Shown here: in pieces, positions 22,507-32,290 of the stretch
Position numbering within the stretch: the first letter of the stretch is position 1
How the letters are laid out: each line of letters starts with the position of its first letter
From: Zygnema cylindricum
Lineage: Eukaryota; Streptophyta; Zygnematophyceae; Zygnematales; Zygnemataceae
Reading direction: 5' to 3'
NCBI GenBank assembly: GCA_037447655.1
Contig: JBBHKE010003059.1
Coordinates: 1-64,000 of the forward strand
Length of the DNA stretch: 64,000 bases
Program-made: the position numbers and the translations under genes
The notes under the pieces: generated by a model
What the model was told of the DNA's origin: nothing
Seen by the model: the letters and a program-made list of their open reading frames with translations, nothing else
The model's database searches: none

Positions 22507-23474
22507 TGTAACAACAATAGCGGATCGAACTTGTTTATAAAGGGGTGTTTAGGTGTTATGATGATAGAGTACTAAATTTGGTAGACGAACGCGAAAGAAT
22601 CACGCTATTTGGAGTTATATTTTCAAAGTTATAGCGATGGGTGTATTAAGGTGATAGCGTGGGGTCTTAATAACAAGTGGGTATCATTGAAACGGGTTAA
22701 GGGTCAAATTAGTACCGAAATTACGCGTGTACGTTTCATAAAGTTCTAACGAAACGTTTAGTATGCACGATGTTTCGTTTCGTACAAATTTTAGTACAAA
22801 ACGTCACTTTTACTTAAGGGAATTTCGTTGGAAGTTTCGCATGCGAAATTTGTTACGCACGATCGTGCGAAGTCGCGTTTCGTTTGGCGCGCACTTTTGA
22901 GCGTAAATGTTACGTAGTGAAACGTAGCGTTTGATTGGTTAATAAAATGCTAAGTAGTTAGTAAGAGATTTCGCACGTTTTTGCATTGGTCAGTCTGAAT
23001 CTTTGCTGATCAATGATTCGCCCAGGTAAAAGCCTGTTAAAACGGAGCGTTGACTTTGGCCTGGCGAGTCCAGGGCGATGATGGATAAATAGTGAAGTGT
23101 AAGCGGAGAGTAGACATCTTTTCCTTTGGAAAAGTTTGTGGAAATTCCAGCTGATCTTCGTCCTGAGCGATTAATACCAAATTGGAGAAAATGCATTTTT
23201 GCATTGAAATCTCTTACTAACTAAATAGTGTTTTAGTAGTTAAGATATAGAATTATTAAGAGTGGAGAGTAGAGGAAACACTTTAATTTGAAGGGTTGAG
23301 CCACGAGGGCAAGAGACCAAGCTAATGTTATGTGGACAGAAGCTTCTTCTAATTTAAAGTTTATCCTTATGTGAGTGTTTTTCAATGTGGATGTGTATTT
23401 TCCAATCTGTGGAATGTGTGGTTGAAATTGATTGAAGTAATGGGATTTTCAGAGAGGTAGGAAATACTGTTACA
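22507..23474 (+). repeat. 3' LTR of the Ty3 element
   Basis: 968 bp, begins TGTAACAACAATAGCGG and ends ACTGTTACA; followed by the CCTTG target duplication. Confidence 0.92.
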
Positions 23475-23502
23475 CCTTGACACTAATAACGATTCGCGGT
23501 GT

Positions 23503-23960
23503 ACATTGTGTCAGTCGTACATCGGTCTGTACCGTGACACACGACAACGCTATATTGTGCCATCCGTACGGTTGTATGTACCGCAACAAAGGTAACGCTA
23601 ACGGTACGGCGGTCTGTACACTGACGGTTGCCAGCGCAACATTACGCCAGCCGTACGGCGGTATGTACACTGACGGTTGTCAACGTAACATTACGCCAGC
23701 CGTACGGCGGTATGTACACTGACGGTTGTCAACGTAACATTACGCTAGCCGTACGGCGGTCTGTACACTGACGGTTGGCAACGTAATATTACGCCAGCCG
23801 TACGACTGTCTGTACACCGACGGTTAGCAACGTGAGATTACGCCAGGCGTACGACTTTTCTGTAAACCGACGGTTGTCAGCGTAACATTACGCCAACCGT
23901 ACTGCGGTCTTTACACCGGCAGGCGGCAGCATAGAATTTCGCCAGCTGTACAGCCGTATG
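23503..23960. repeat. 49 bp tandem array, right part
   Basis: About nine copies of a 49 bp unit with ATTACGCCAGCCGTACGGCG and GTACACTGACGGTTGTCAAC (clear period at 23641, 23690, 23739). Continuous with 15070-15198 once the MITE is removed. Confidence 0.88.
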
Positions 23961-24687
23961 TGACGCGACGGGCGACAGCTCTTCATTGTGCCCGCGGTAC
24001 GACCGTCTGTACTGCGTGTGACAGAAAAAATCCTTGACAAACACATCGCCTATATAAGGATTTTCGGAGGGGCGAACAACGTTCTCTTATTTATATAATG
24101 ATGTGGCAGTTTTACACGTCGCCAATACTTGCGACACCTGTAGACGCCAACAAACTGCTGACATTTGTAGACGCCAACGATCTCGAAACAAACTGCAGAC
24201 ATTTGTACGCCGCAAAAATAGCTCCTGCCTTACTGGGTCAATTGTCGACGCCAACTGTCATTTGTTGACGCCCACACGTGAACGACAAGCAATCGCCTAC
24301 GTCTACAAAATGACATTTGTAGACGCCCACAAGTGGACAATATAAGCAAACGGACAAACAATTTTTTTTTCGTGTATTCTCCCAACTGCATAAAAACAAA
24401 TGAAAACTTTTGACGCGTGCAACCCAGGCTTTCTATTCGTCAACAGGGTAGTATTTTGATTAAAAGCAGGTCGCGATTTGATTTCAGTGCAAGTGTGAAG
24501 ATGAGTTGGAAGTGGGTCGCGATGATAATACTGCCAAATCGCCGTACCTTTCAAGTTCCAAGATGACGCAAAATGTATTTGAGTTTTGCCCATTTTTCGT
24601 ACGGCGTAATATTTTCAAGTAGGAAGTCCCATTTTCTGTGTAAACGACGGAAAAAAAACCCTTACTTGAACACATGGGGACACGCCC
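23961..24687. other. Right flank inside the Harbinger-like element
   Basis: No gene. Contains CCTATATAAGG at about 24049, a TATA-like sequence, and repeated GACATTTGTAGACGCC words (24140-24340), also present at 6900-7010. Confidence 0.5.
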
Positions 24688-25024
24688 TAAGAGTTTACAT
24701 TAGCAAGTACAAAATTTTGCAGAATTTGTACAAATATGGTACGAATTGACGGCATACGGAATCAATTACTGTACCTTTGAGTTTTTATGTTTACCGCTCT
24801 GTTTCCGTGACTTGTCACGTAATATCTTGGCTGCCCGTAATTTTACGGCATCGAAAAACGTACGCTCGTACGAGAAATACTGTAGAGGCCAAGCTTGACA
24901 GAAGGCTGGAACTCGGAAGGAAACAACAAAACTGGAAACCAAAGTTTTGGAAGCTTAAAATCAAAATCCGAAATCCCAAAATGTGGCCCAGGTCTTAAGC
25001 GAATAGGAATCAAGGTGCAGATTT

Positions 25025-25036
25025 TGCCACGTGGCA
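25025..25036. promoter_or_regulatory. Palindromic G-box TGCCACGTGGCA
   Basis: Perfect 12 bp palindrome with the CACGTG core bound by plant bZIP and bHLH factors, about 880 bp upstream of the RWA-like start. Identical 12-mers occur at 30682 and 35402. Confidence 0.55.
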
Positions 25037-25689
25037 TACTCAAAATATATCGACAATTCCTCAAAGGCGCATGTAAATCCGTTTTAACAGCCGTGTTCTG
25101 TTCTGCCCGATTATCTGTTGGAAACACCTCCAGATTTTATGATGGCGTCATTTCAACAGAGTGGCATACACGACAAACCGGCTCAACAACCAAAATGGTG
25201 GCCGTCAGATCGATATGTTATTATCGTTTGTTATCCATTGCACCAGCCGTACATATTCGTACAATTGTCCAGGCCCCGAGGTCCGCTGAAAGTCGTTATT
25301 TGGCCATCAGCCAACTGCAGCTTGTACTTTTCTCGCAAGCAGTTTCCTTTCCAAAAGTACGTAAAAGTACACAAATAGTACACAGTCTATACAATTCATC
25401 GTTCGTTCGTTTTGGTTTATTTTCATTAATGTTTACCTGTCCTGAATTTTGTTTGGATATTCTAGTCCACACTATTTATTGACTAATGTACAGAATCTGA
25501 CTAAAATCTACAGTACAGTACTGTACCTTCCATGTCACTAATAAGGACAAGAATTTGCAGATACTGTACATTTAGCATGGTCCACTCTAAATGGATACCA
25601 ACAAAACAGTACATTTGTACTGGTCTTTAGTTCCGTAACCGCATTTCTAGCCAGTAGCCACAATCATTTCAGAGAAGACGAGGACAAGT

Positions 25690-25812
25690 TTTGCAACTGT
25701 TAACTCACTCTCTTCTCTCTCTCCTTTCCTCTCCCTCTCTTTTTTTTTTTCTCTCCCTCTTTTTCTCTCTCTCTCTCTTTTTTTTTTCTCTCCCTCTCTC
25801 TCCTCTGTGCTG
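25690..25812. repeat. CT-rich microsatellite
   Basis: Almost pure CT/T run upstream of the RWA-like start. Such tracts are common in plant 5' untranslated regions; here it may lie in the leader. Confidence 0.85.
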
Positions 25813-25917
25813 CAATTCAGCCAGAGGAGATCTCTCAAGCTGTATGTTTATTATAGGCTGTTGAAACTTGCAACATTTCGTATCGTACGATAATTAATTT
25901 CGTACGACTACGGAAAA

Positions 25918-27543
25918 ATGGACATATTGATTGGTCCGCTGTCAGTAGGGCAGGTAGGCAGAATAGAGAATTTGATGTCTCTCTGCAGTTTTTTGTTGGT
26001 TGAATACAGATCTACCTGCTTGTTTAAAAATGACTATGTCTATGCATGTTTTCTGTTTATTTATTTATTTATGTATATATATCTATATATATATTCTTTT
26101 TGTTTTTTTTAACAAATGCTTGTTATTTGGATTAAAAATTGCTGATTTTTGGATCGCTGGATTAAACATTGGTCCCTAAAAATTGAAAAAAATTGCTGTC
26201 AAAAAAAAAAAAAAAAAAAAAAAAAAAATGAACTTTGTTTCCAAATGCAGTCACTTTTTCAAATGACCAGATCTGCTCTCTCCCGCTCTCTCCCTCTCTC
26301 TCCCTCTCTCTCCCTCTCTCTCCCTCTCTCACCCTCTCCCTCTCCCTCTTCCGCGCTCCTTCTCTCCCTTCCCCCCCCCTTTCCTCTCACTCTCCTCCTC
26401 CTCTCCCTCTCTCTTCCCACCTCTCTCTCTCTCTCTCTCCCTCTTGCAATAATTCGGTATTGTATGGAAGTAGTTTGGAACTATGTTAGATTTTGCTTTG
26501 CAACTAAGTTTGTTATTAGGTCTTTTATTAGGTTAACACTTTTGAAAATACTAAATTGTGTGTGTTTCTCTATTCAATGTCGCCGTGTATCGTCATTAGC
26601 ATTCATGTTTTTTTTTCAGTCTTTAATTTTTTTTTCTGCGCACATTTGTCGGATAATTCATTGATTATAACATTGCACCGAAAGATAAGATTCTGACCTT
26701 CCGTTTGGTGGTCTATAAAAAAAATTCAGATGCGTGTGCACGGAGAAAAGCTGATTTAAACGTCGGAAAAACCATTATTAACGGTGTTTTAACGATACCT
26801 GGTGTTAGTGCCATGTATATACAAAGTACTACATTCTCTTTATGTTGAGCTGTCTAATTTTTGCAGGTAGCTTTTTTTCTCGGTTTTTTCCCTCTATTAA
26901 TATGGTGGTTATCTTCAGAGTATTTGAATTATCGTTCGTCACTTAGGCACAAAGTGTAAGTAACACTTATTTTCTTCACGTTTTCTTTTGTTTTTAGGTC
27001 TATTTTGTTTTGTTTAAATTTTTTAGGCAACGAATTAATTTGTTCAGGTTTATTTATTATTGTCGAAATGCAGTATGCACATTTTAAAACCGTGGTGTAT
27101 CCCTTTTTCCAATGAGCTGTAACTCTCTCAAACTTGATCTTTTCTGTTGTCTATTTTGGCTCTCTTTTTTATATTGCTCCCTTTGCATACAAGTTAGGTA
27201 TTTTCATTTTTTGCACTTTTTTTTGGACCTGTATAAGGCAGTTGCTGCAACTGAGTCTGGTCTACGGCAATTCTTTATGGTTTTAAAGTATCCTTGACTT
27301 TTAAAATTTACCTCTTTTTTTATTTACTTCGGCGCTCCTGATTACTCTTTGCGACACTGTAAGTTTTTTTTTGCATCTTTTGGATCCTTAATTTTTAAAT
27401 TTTACTTCTTTGCAGGCATTCTGAGCTCGAATCGATCAAGGACACGGCGAAAGATGAGGAGTCACTTTTGTTTGTCGGAGGGTGTGAAAAGCTTGCTAAC
27501 TCAAAGTCGGCATTCGAGGCGTCATAGTTTTGCAACTGTATCG
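25918..27543 (+). CDS. RWA: RWA-like (REDUCED WALL ACETYLATION / CAS1-domain) protein, N-terminal exons 1-3
   Basis: Three exons: 25918-25953 (MDILIGPLSVGQ), 26867-26955 (VAFFLGFFPLLIWWLSSEYL and on to RHK) and 27416-27543 (HSELESIKDTAKDEE...). Splices: CAG/GTAGGC, TTTTTGCAG/GTAGC, AAAGT/GTAAGT, TTTGCAG/GCATT; they join in phase to give GQVAFFLG and KVHSE, which match the N-terminus of plant RWA proteins (GQVSFLLG, a membrane segment with SEFLEYR, then SKVHSD). RWA proteins are multi-pass Golgi membrane proteins needed for O-acetylation of cell-wall polysaccharides. Exon 3 in this copy has four insertions (five extra bases) against the copy at 29809, giving a TAG. Only about 84 codons are visible; the remainder is absent, and an assembly gap follows. 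Confidence 0.75.
26275..26443. repeat. CT-rich low-complexity tract
   Basis: Intron 1 of the RWA-like gene; CTCTCCCTC runs. Its right part is repeated at 28735-28855. Confidence 0.9.
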
Positions 27544-27590
27544 GTAATCTTTCGCGAAACTTTTTTTTTTTTTGGTAGATCTCCCCCTCC
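26320..27590 (+). repeat. Large direct duplication, copy 1 (exons 2-3 of the RWA-like gene)
   Basis: About 1.27 kb, from the CT-rich block through exon 3, repeated at 28731-29975 with near-identity. Offset is 2411 at the left and 2388 at the right, so small indels occur. Extra bases in copy 1 fall at single-base and dinucleotide positions, a pattern also seen with sequencing error. Confidence 0.88.
26600..26775. mobile_element. Small palindromic MITE with TGTGCACAC-type ends
   Basis: Left CTGCGCACATTTGTCGG, right GTGTGCACGGAGAAAAG; these are imperfect inverted ends of a ~150-180 bp element. Relatives at 34743-34890 and 56988-57171; a duplicate at about 29008-29183. The interior AAGATTCTGACCTTCCG is shared. 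Confidence 0.6.
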
Positions 27591-27769
27591 TCATCCCCCC
27601 CCGCCTCTCTCTCTCTCTCTCTCACTCTCTCGCTCTCGCTCTCTCGCTCCCCCCCTTCTCTCTCTCTCCCCCCTCTCATCCCTCCCTCTCTCTCTCCCTC
27701 CCTCCCTCCCTCCCTCCCTCCCTCCCCTCCCCTCCCCCCCCTCTCTCTCTGTCTCTCTTTCTCTGTCTC

Positions 27770-27810
<41 letters not shown>

Positions 27811-28855
27811 CTCTCTCTCTCTCTCTGTTCTCCCTGCAACCCAAAAATTGAATGGAAGTAAAAGATTGCATAAAGTATGCAATAAATTCACATCTTCTTT
27901 CCTCTCCCTTCACCCCCCAGGACCTGGACAACCTCCAACTGTCTCTTGTCTCTTATCTCTCCTCCTCCTCTCCCCCCTCCCTCTTCCTGTAAAACCCATC
28001 CTCTCTTCCCTCCACTTCACTGCTTCCATTACGCTTCGTTCTCTCCCTCTTCCTTCACCACCTTGCAATTGGACAATCTCCCCTCTCCCTCCCTCTCCCT
28101 CCACCCCCTCGACCTGGCCAATCAAAGAAGTATCAGGGAGTCGGTGGCGTTCGATTTCCGGCTTATTTTCTCCTCTCTCTTTTCCTCCCCTCTCTTTCTC
28201 CATTTTTCTCCTTCTACCCCCCAAGACCTGGCTAATCTCCCACCCTCCCCCTTTTCCTCCCTCTCCCTCTTCCTCCACCCCTCTAGCACCTGGACAATCT
28301 TCGGTGGAGTGGGTGGCATACGACTTCCATCTTTTTCTCTTCCCTTTCTTCATCTCTTTCCCTCTACCCCCCAAAACCTAGCTAATCTCCCACCCTCTCC
28401 CTCTCCCTCCACCTCTCTAGGACCTGGACAATATTCACAGTATAGTGAAATGGGTGGCGTATGACTTCCGTCTCATTCTCTCCTCTCTCTTTTCTTCCCC
28501 TCCCGTTCTCCATCTCTCTCCCTCTACCCCCCAAGACCTCGCTAATCTCCCACCCTCTCCCTCTCCTTCCCTCTCCCTCCTCCCCTCCAGTACCTGGCCA
28601 ATCTTCGCAGTATCATGGAATTGGGAGCCGGACTATGATTTTTGTCTTATTCTCTCCTTCTTTTTTTCCTTCCCTCCCTTTCACCATCTCTCTCCCTCTA
28701 CCCCCCAAAACCTGGCTAATCTCCCACTCTCTCCCTCTCTCACCCTCTCCCTCTCCCTCTTCCGCGCTCCTTCTCTCCCTCCCCCCCCCCTTTCCTCTCA
28801 CTCTCCTCCTCCTCTCCCTCTCTCTTCCCACCTCTCTCTCTCTCTCTCTCCCTCT
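27580..28855. repeat. CT-rich block with ~160 bp minisatellite
   Basis: Pure CT microsatellite (27600-27830), then about five imperfect copies of a unit containing CCCCCAAGACCTGGCTAATC, CTCCCACCCTC and GTGGCGTATGACTTCCG (near 27917, 28218, 28371, 28530, 28702). Long open frames on both strands here are composition artefacts. Confidence 0.85.
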
Positions 28856-29975
28856 TGCAATAATTCGGTATTGTATGGAAGTAGTTTGGAACTATGTTAG
28901 ATTTTGCTTTGCAACTAAGTTTGTTATTAGGTTAACACTTTTGAAAATACTAAATTGTGTGTGTTTCTCTATTCAATGTCGCCGTGTATCGTCATTAGCA
29001 TTCATGTTTTTTTTTCAGTCTTTAATTTTTTTTTCTGCGCACATTTGTCGGATAATTCATTGATTATAACATTGCACCGAAAGATAAGATTCTGACCTTC
29101 CGTTTGGTGGTCTATAAAAAAAATTCAGATGCGTGTGCACGGAGAAAAGCTGATTTAAACGTCGGAAAAACCATTATTAACGGTGTTTTAACGATACCTG
29201 GTGTTAGTGCCATGTATATACAAAGTACTACATTCTCTTTATGTTGAGCTGTCTAATTTTTGCAGGTAGCTTTTTTTCTCGGTTTTTTCCCTCTATTAAT
29301 ATGGTGGTTATCTTCAGAGTATTTGAATTATCGTTCGTCACTTAGGCACAAAGTGTAAGTAACACTTATTTTCTTCACGTTTTCTTTTGTTTTTAGGTCT
29401 ATTTTGTTTTGTTTAAATTTTTTAGGCAACGAATTAATTTGTTCAGGTTTATTTATTATTGTCGAAATGCAGTATGCACATTTTAAAACCGTGGTGTATC
29501 CCTTTTTCCAATGAGCTGTAACTCTCTCAAACTTGATCTTTTCTGTTGTCTATTTTGGCTCTCTTTTTTATATTACTCCCTTTGCATACAATTTAGGCTT
29601 CATTTTTTGCACTTTTTTTGGACCTGTATAAGGCAGTTGCTGCAACTGAGTCTGGTCTACGGCAATTCTTTAAGGTTTTAAAGTATTCGTGACTTTTAAA
29701 ATTTACCTCTATTTTATATACTTCGGCGCTCCTGATTACTCTTTGCGACAATGTAGGTTTTTTTTGCATCATTTGGATCTTTAAATTTTAAATTTGACAT
29801 CTTTGCAGGCATTCTGAGCTCGAATCGATCAAGGACACGGCGAAAGATGAGGAGTCACTTTTGTTGTCGGAGGGTGAAAAGCTTGCTAACTCAAAGTCGG
29901 CATCGAGCGTCATAGTTTTGCAACTGTATCGGTAATCTTTCGCGAAACTTTTTTTTTTTTTGGGTAGATCTCCCC
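28731..29975 (+). repeat. Large direct duplication, copy 2
   Basis: Second copy of 26320-27590; ends at the assembly gap. Confidence 0.88.
29266..29931 (+). CDS. RWA: RWA-like exons 2 and 3, duplicate with intact frame
   Basis: Exon 2' 29266-29354 is the same 89 bp as 26867-26955. Exon 3' 29809-29931 (123 bp) is fully open: HSELESIKDTAKDEESLLLS, EGEKLANSKSASSVIVLQLY, then donor CG/GTAATC. This is the version expected to join exon 1, skipping the damaged copy, or else the two copies are allelic or misassembled. The following exons (the acyltransferase core) would lie beyond the gap at 29988; I found none downstream. No second copy of exon 1 is present. Confidence 0.72.
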
Positions 29976-29987
29976 CTCTCTCCCCCC

Positions 29988-29997
29988 NNNNNNNNNN
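29988..29997. other. Assembly gap (10 N)
   Basis: Ten N bases. Left side is C-rich (TCTCCCCCC), right side is G-rich (GGGGGGGGG then GA repeats), so strand composition flips exactly at the gap. Distance and orientation across it are not reliable. Confidence 0.98.
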
Positions 29998-30084
29998 GGG
30001 GGGGGGGGAGGGGAGGGGGAAGGAGAGGGTAGAGTGAGATTAGAGCCGGGGGAGGGGAGGGGGGGGGAGAAAGAGAGAGAGAGT

Positions 30085-30144
<60 letters not shown>

Positions 30145-30420
30145 AACTGGGGACTTAGAGAGCTCCTCAAGAGCCTGCTCTGAATTCAGAAGGGGGGAAA
30201 GGGAGGGGGAGGGAGAGGACAGGGATTGAGTTTACACGGAAGAGGGAGAAGGAAGTTATAAATTTTCTCATAAACGTGAATATTTGTGGAGATTACAACG
30301 TGACAGCAGGGGGAAGAGGAGGAAAGAGGAGGGAGGGAGAGGAGGAGAGAGGGAGAGTAGGACAGAGGGAGAGGAGGAGAGAGGGAGAGGCTTTGGGTGA
30401 AGGAGAGGGATCGGAGGAAT
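29998..30420. repeat. GA/GGA-rich tract
   Basis: Purine-rich sequence including a GA microsatellite (30070-30140). Composition is the complement of the block before the gap. Confidence 0.9.
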
Positions 30421-30681
30421 CAGTTCTCGAATATTGCTTTATTTTTCAAATAATTGCTAAGAAAAAAGCAAATAATTTTGTTCTTAACTTCTTTATTTTT
30501 ATTACTTGATAAAAAAGTAAAGAATTCTTTTACAAAATCATTTTATTTTTTAGTAATTGATGGAAAGGGAAAAAAAAAAAGTTTTTTCGGTGTTTCACCT
30601 GCTAAGCTAAGGGCGATTCCGGTCAGCGGAAAATTTTCGATTGCTGGGGCAGCACTTTTGAAGGCAGGACCAATCTGGAGG

Positions 30682-30693
30682 TGCCACGTGGCA
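30682..30693. promoter_or_regulatory. Palindromic G-box TGCCACGTGGCA
   Basis: Second copy of the perfect 12 bp palindrome; no gene start is seen close by. Confidence 0.45.
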
Positions 30694-30694
30694 A

Positions 30695-31285
30695 GAAAAT
30701 GGCTTAAAAGTTTGAAAGTTGCAAAAAAGATTAGAAGGAAAAAAGAGTCAAAAGTTAAAGAGTTGCAAAAAGAAAAGGGAGAAAAGGAATATGGCTATAA
30801 AGTTTGAAAGTTGAAAAAAGAAAAGAAGGAAGAAAGAGTCAAAAGTCTGAGAGTTGCAAAAAGAAAAGGGGGGAAAAGAAAATGGCCTAAAAAATTGAAA
30901 GTCGCAAAAAGAAAAAAGGAAAAAAGAGTCAAAAGTTTGAGATTGCAAAAGGAAAAGGGAGAAAAGCAAAATGGCTTAAAAGTTTTGGAAGTTGCAAAAA
31001 GAAAAAAAGGTAGAAAGAGTCAAAAGTTTGAGAGTTGCGAAAAGAAATGGGAGAAAAGGAAAAAAGAGTCACAAGCTTGAAGGATGCAAAAAGAAAAGGG
31101 AGAAAAGGAAAATGGCTTAAATGTTTTAAAGTTGTTAAAAGAAAAAAAGTTAGAAAGAGTCAAAAGTTTGAGAGTTGCAAAAAGAAAAGGGAGAAAAGGG
31201 TCAAACGTTCGAAAGTTTGGAAGTTTGGAAGTTTGGAAGTCAAAATGAAAAGAAGAAAAAAAGCGTTGAAAGTTTAAAAGTTGCA
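30695..31285. repeat. Purine-rich tandem repeat, about 90 bp unit
   Basis: About six copies built on AAAATGGCTTAAAAGTTTG, AGTTGCAAAAAGAAAAGGG and AAAGAGTCAAAAG; AATGGC anchors lie near 30700, 30789, 30880, 30968 and 31112. Open frames on both strands are artefacts. Confidence 0.8.
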
Positions 31286-31369
31286 AAAAAAGGTTGGGAG
31301 AGAGTGGAAACTGAAATGTAAAGTACCTAAGAATAAAGCTTTGAGGCTATGATTATGGGTTCCTCTCTC

Positions 31370-31680
31370 GCCTCTCCCTCTCACCTTTTCCTCTCCCTTT
31401 CTCTCTCACTCGGGATTTGGAGGTCTCTCCCTCTCGCCTTTTCCTCTCCCTCTTCCTCTCCCTTCTCTCTCACTCGGGAATTGGAGGTTCCCTCCCCTCT
31501 CTCCTCTCCTCTCTTGCCTTCTCCTCTTCCTCTTCCTCTTCCTCTCCCTGCTCTCTCACTCGTGATTTGGAGGTTCCCTCCCCTCTCGCCTCTCCTCTCT
31601 TGCCTTCTCCTCTCCCTCGTCCACTCCCTTCTGTCCCACTCGAGATTTGCGGACTCCTTCCCCTCTGGCCCAAATTCAAA
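31370..31680. repeat. CT-rich minisatellite, about 70-85 bp unit
   Basis: Four copies of CTCACTCGGGATTTGGAGGT-type blocks (31404, 31471, 31555, 31637) separated by CT-rich filler. Confidence 0.8.
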
Positions 31681-31889
31681 TTTTCTCACCGTATTACAAT
31701 TCATTATAATATAAAATCATTTTTTTCCCACCATATTAGAATGTACGTATTCTCACCTCATCAAAAAAGGGAACTGCTTCTGAAACGGGTCGATTGTTGA
31801 AAGACACCAAAACATTCGCCTGAAAATTTTCCAATCAAAATCAATTTACAAATGTTCGAATAAAATCAGTTTATAAATTATCAATCAAA
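31681..31889. other. Intergenic, no gene seen
   Basis: AT-rich, no recognised feature. Confidence 0.5.
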
Positions 31890-32290
31890 ATCTGCACACC
31901 AATAATCAATTAGAATAAGTGCACCAATAGGTAATTAACATCAAAAAAAAATGATCGACTAAAATCAGTATACCAATGGTCGATTACAAACAGTATACTG
32001 GTCAATTATAACCAGTATATTGGTCGAAGTGCACCAATGGGTAATTAAAATCAATAAAAATGATCGACTAAAATCAGTATACCAATGGTCGATTACAGAC
32101 AGTATACTGGTCAATTATAACCAGTATATTGGTCGATTAAAACAAGTATATATTGGTCAATTACAACCAGTACATTAGTCGATAATAACAAGTATATTGG
32201 TCGATTATAACCAATATATTGGTCGATAATAACAAGTATACTGGTCAATTATAACCACTATATTGGTCAATTAAAATCAGTACATCAGAA
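31890..32290. repeat. AT-rich minisatellite, about 22 bp unit
   Basis: Repeats of TTGGTCGATTATAACCAGTA with variants; about fifteen degenerate copies. Confidence 0.85.

Larger units (their letters stand above)
15704..23474 (+). mobile_element. Ty3/gypsy chromovirus-type LTR retrotransposon, 7771 bp, complete but inactive
   Basis: Two 968 bp LTRs (TGTAACA...TGTTACA) flanked by CCTTG target duplications (15699-15703, 23475-23479). Order is LTR, tRNA-Met primer site, gag with three zinc knuckles, protease, reverse transcriptase, RNase H, integrase, C-terminal chromodomain-like tail, polypurine tract, LTR. The LTRs differ at many sites, so the insertion is not recent. Several stops and frameshifts plus changes at protease, RNase H and integrase catalytic motifs make it inactive. 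Confidence 0.93.
15199..23502. mobile_element. TA-target (mariner-like) MITE split by a Ty3 element
   Basis: Left end CACCGCGAATCGTTATTAGT (15199) and right complement ending CGATTCGCGGTG (23502) are perfect inverted repeats over about 25 bp, flanked by TA on both sides. Without the Ty3 insertion and one CCTTG copy the element is 528 bp, similar to the 501 bp relative at 38340-38840. The outer flanks join to restore the 49 bp tandem unit (AACGCTA + CATTGTG), confirming a precise TA insertion. No transposase. Confidence 0.85.
13683..24687. mobile_element. Harbinger-like TIR element carrying nested insertions
   Basis: Left terminal repeat GGGCGTGTCCCCATATA (13683) and right complement ending GACACGCCC (24687), both flanked by TAA (13680-13682 and 24688-24690). 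Removing the later insertions (TA-target MITE plus Ty3 element, 8304 bp, and the hAT-like MITE, 377 bp) leaves about 2.3 kb. The left end matches the fragment at 6900-7177. No transposase frame was found. Pairing of these two ends is inferred from the matching TIR and TAA sites across a long interval. Confidence 0.6.
24691..25917. other. Intergenic and probable 5' region of the RWA-like gene
   Basis: Holds a perfect palindromic G-box (25025-25036) and a pyrimidine-rich tract (25690-25812) about 100 bp before the RWA-like start. A 195-codon open frame at 24895-25482 has no recognisable domain and irregular composition; I do not call it a gene. Confidence 0.45.

Noticed and set aside
24895-25482. 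195-codon open frame upstream of the RWA-like gene
   Set aside because: No domain, no splice context or conserved motif; kept as unassigned intergenic sequence.
27395-28464. Long open frames on both strands rich in Ser/Leu/Pro or Arg/Glu/Gly
   Set aside because: They are produced by the CT-rich repeat, overlap each other in all frames, and one would overlap RWA exon 3.
30695-31285. Lys-rich open frames on the plus strand
   Set aside because: Products of the 90 bp purine-rich tandem repeat.
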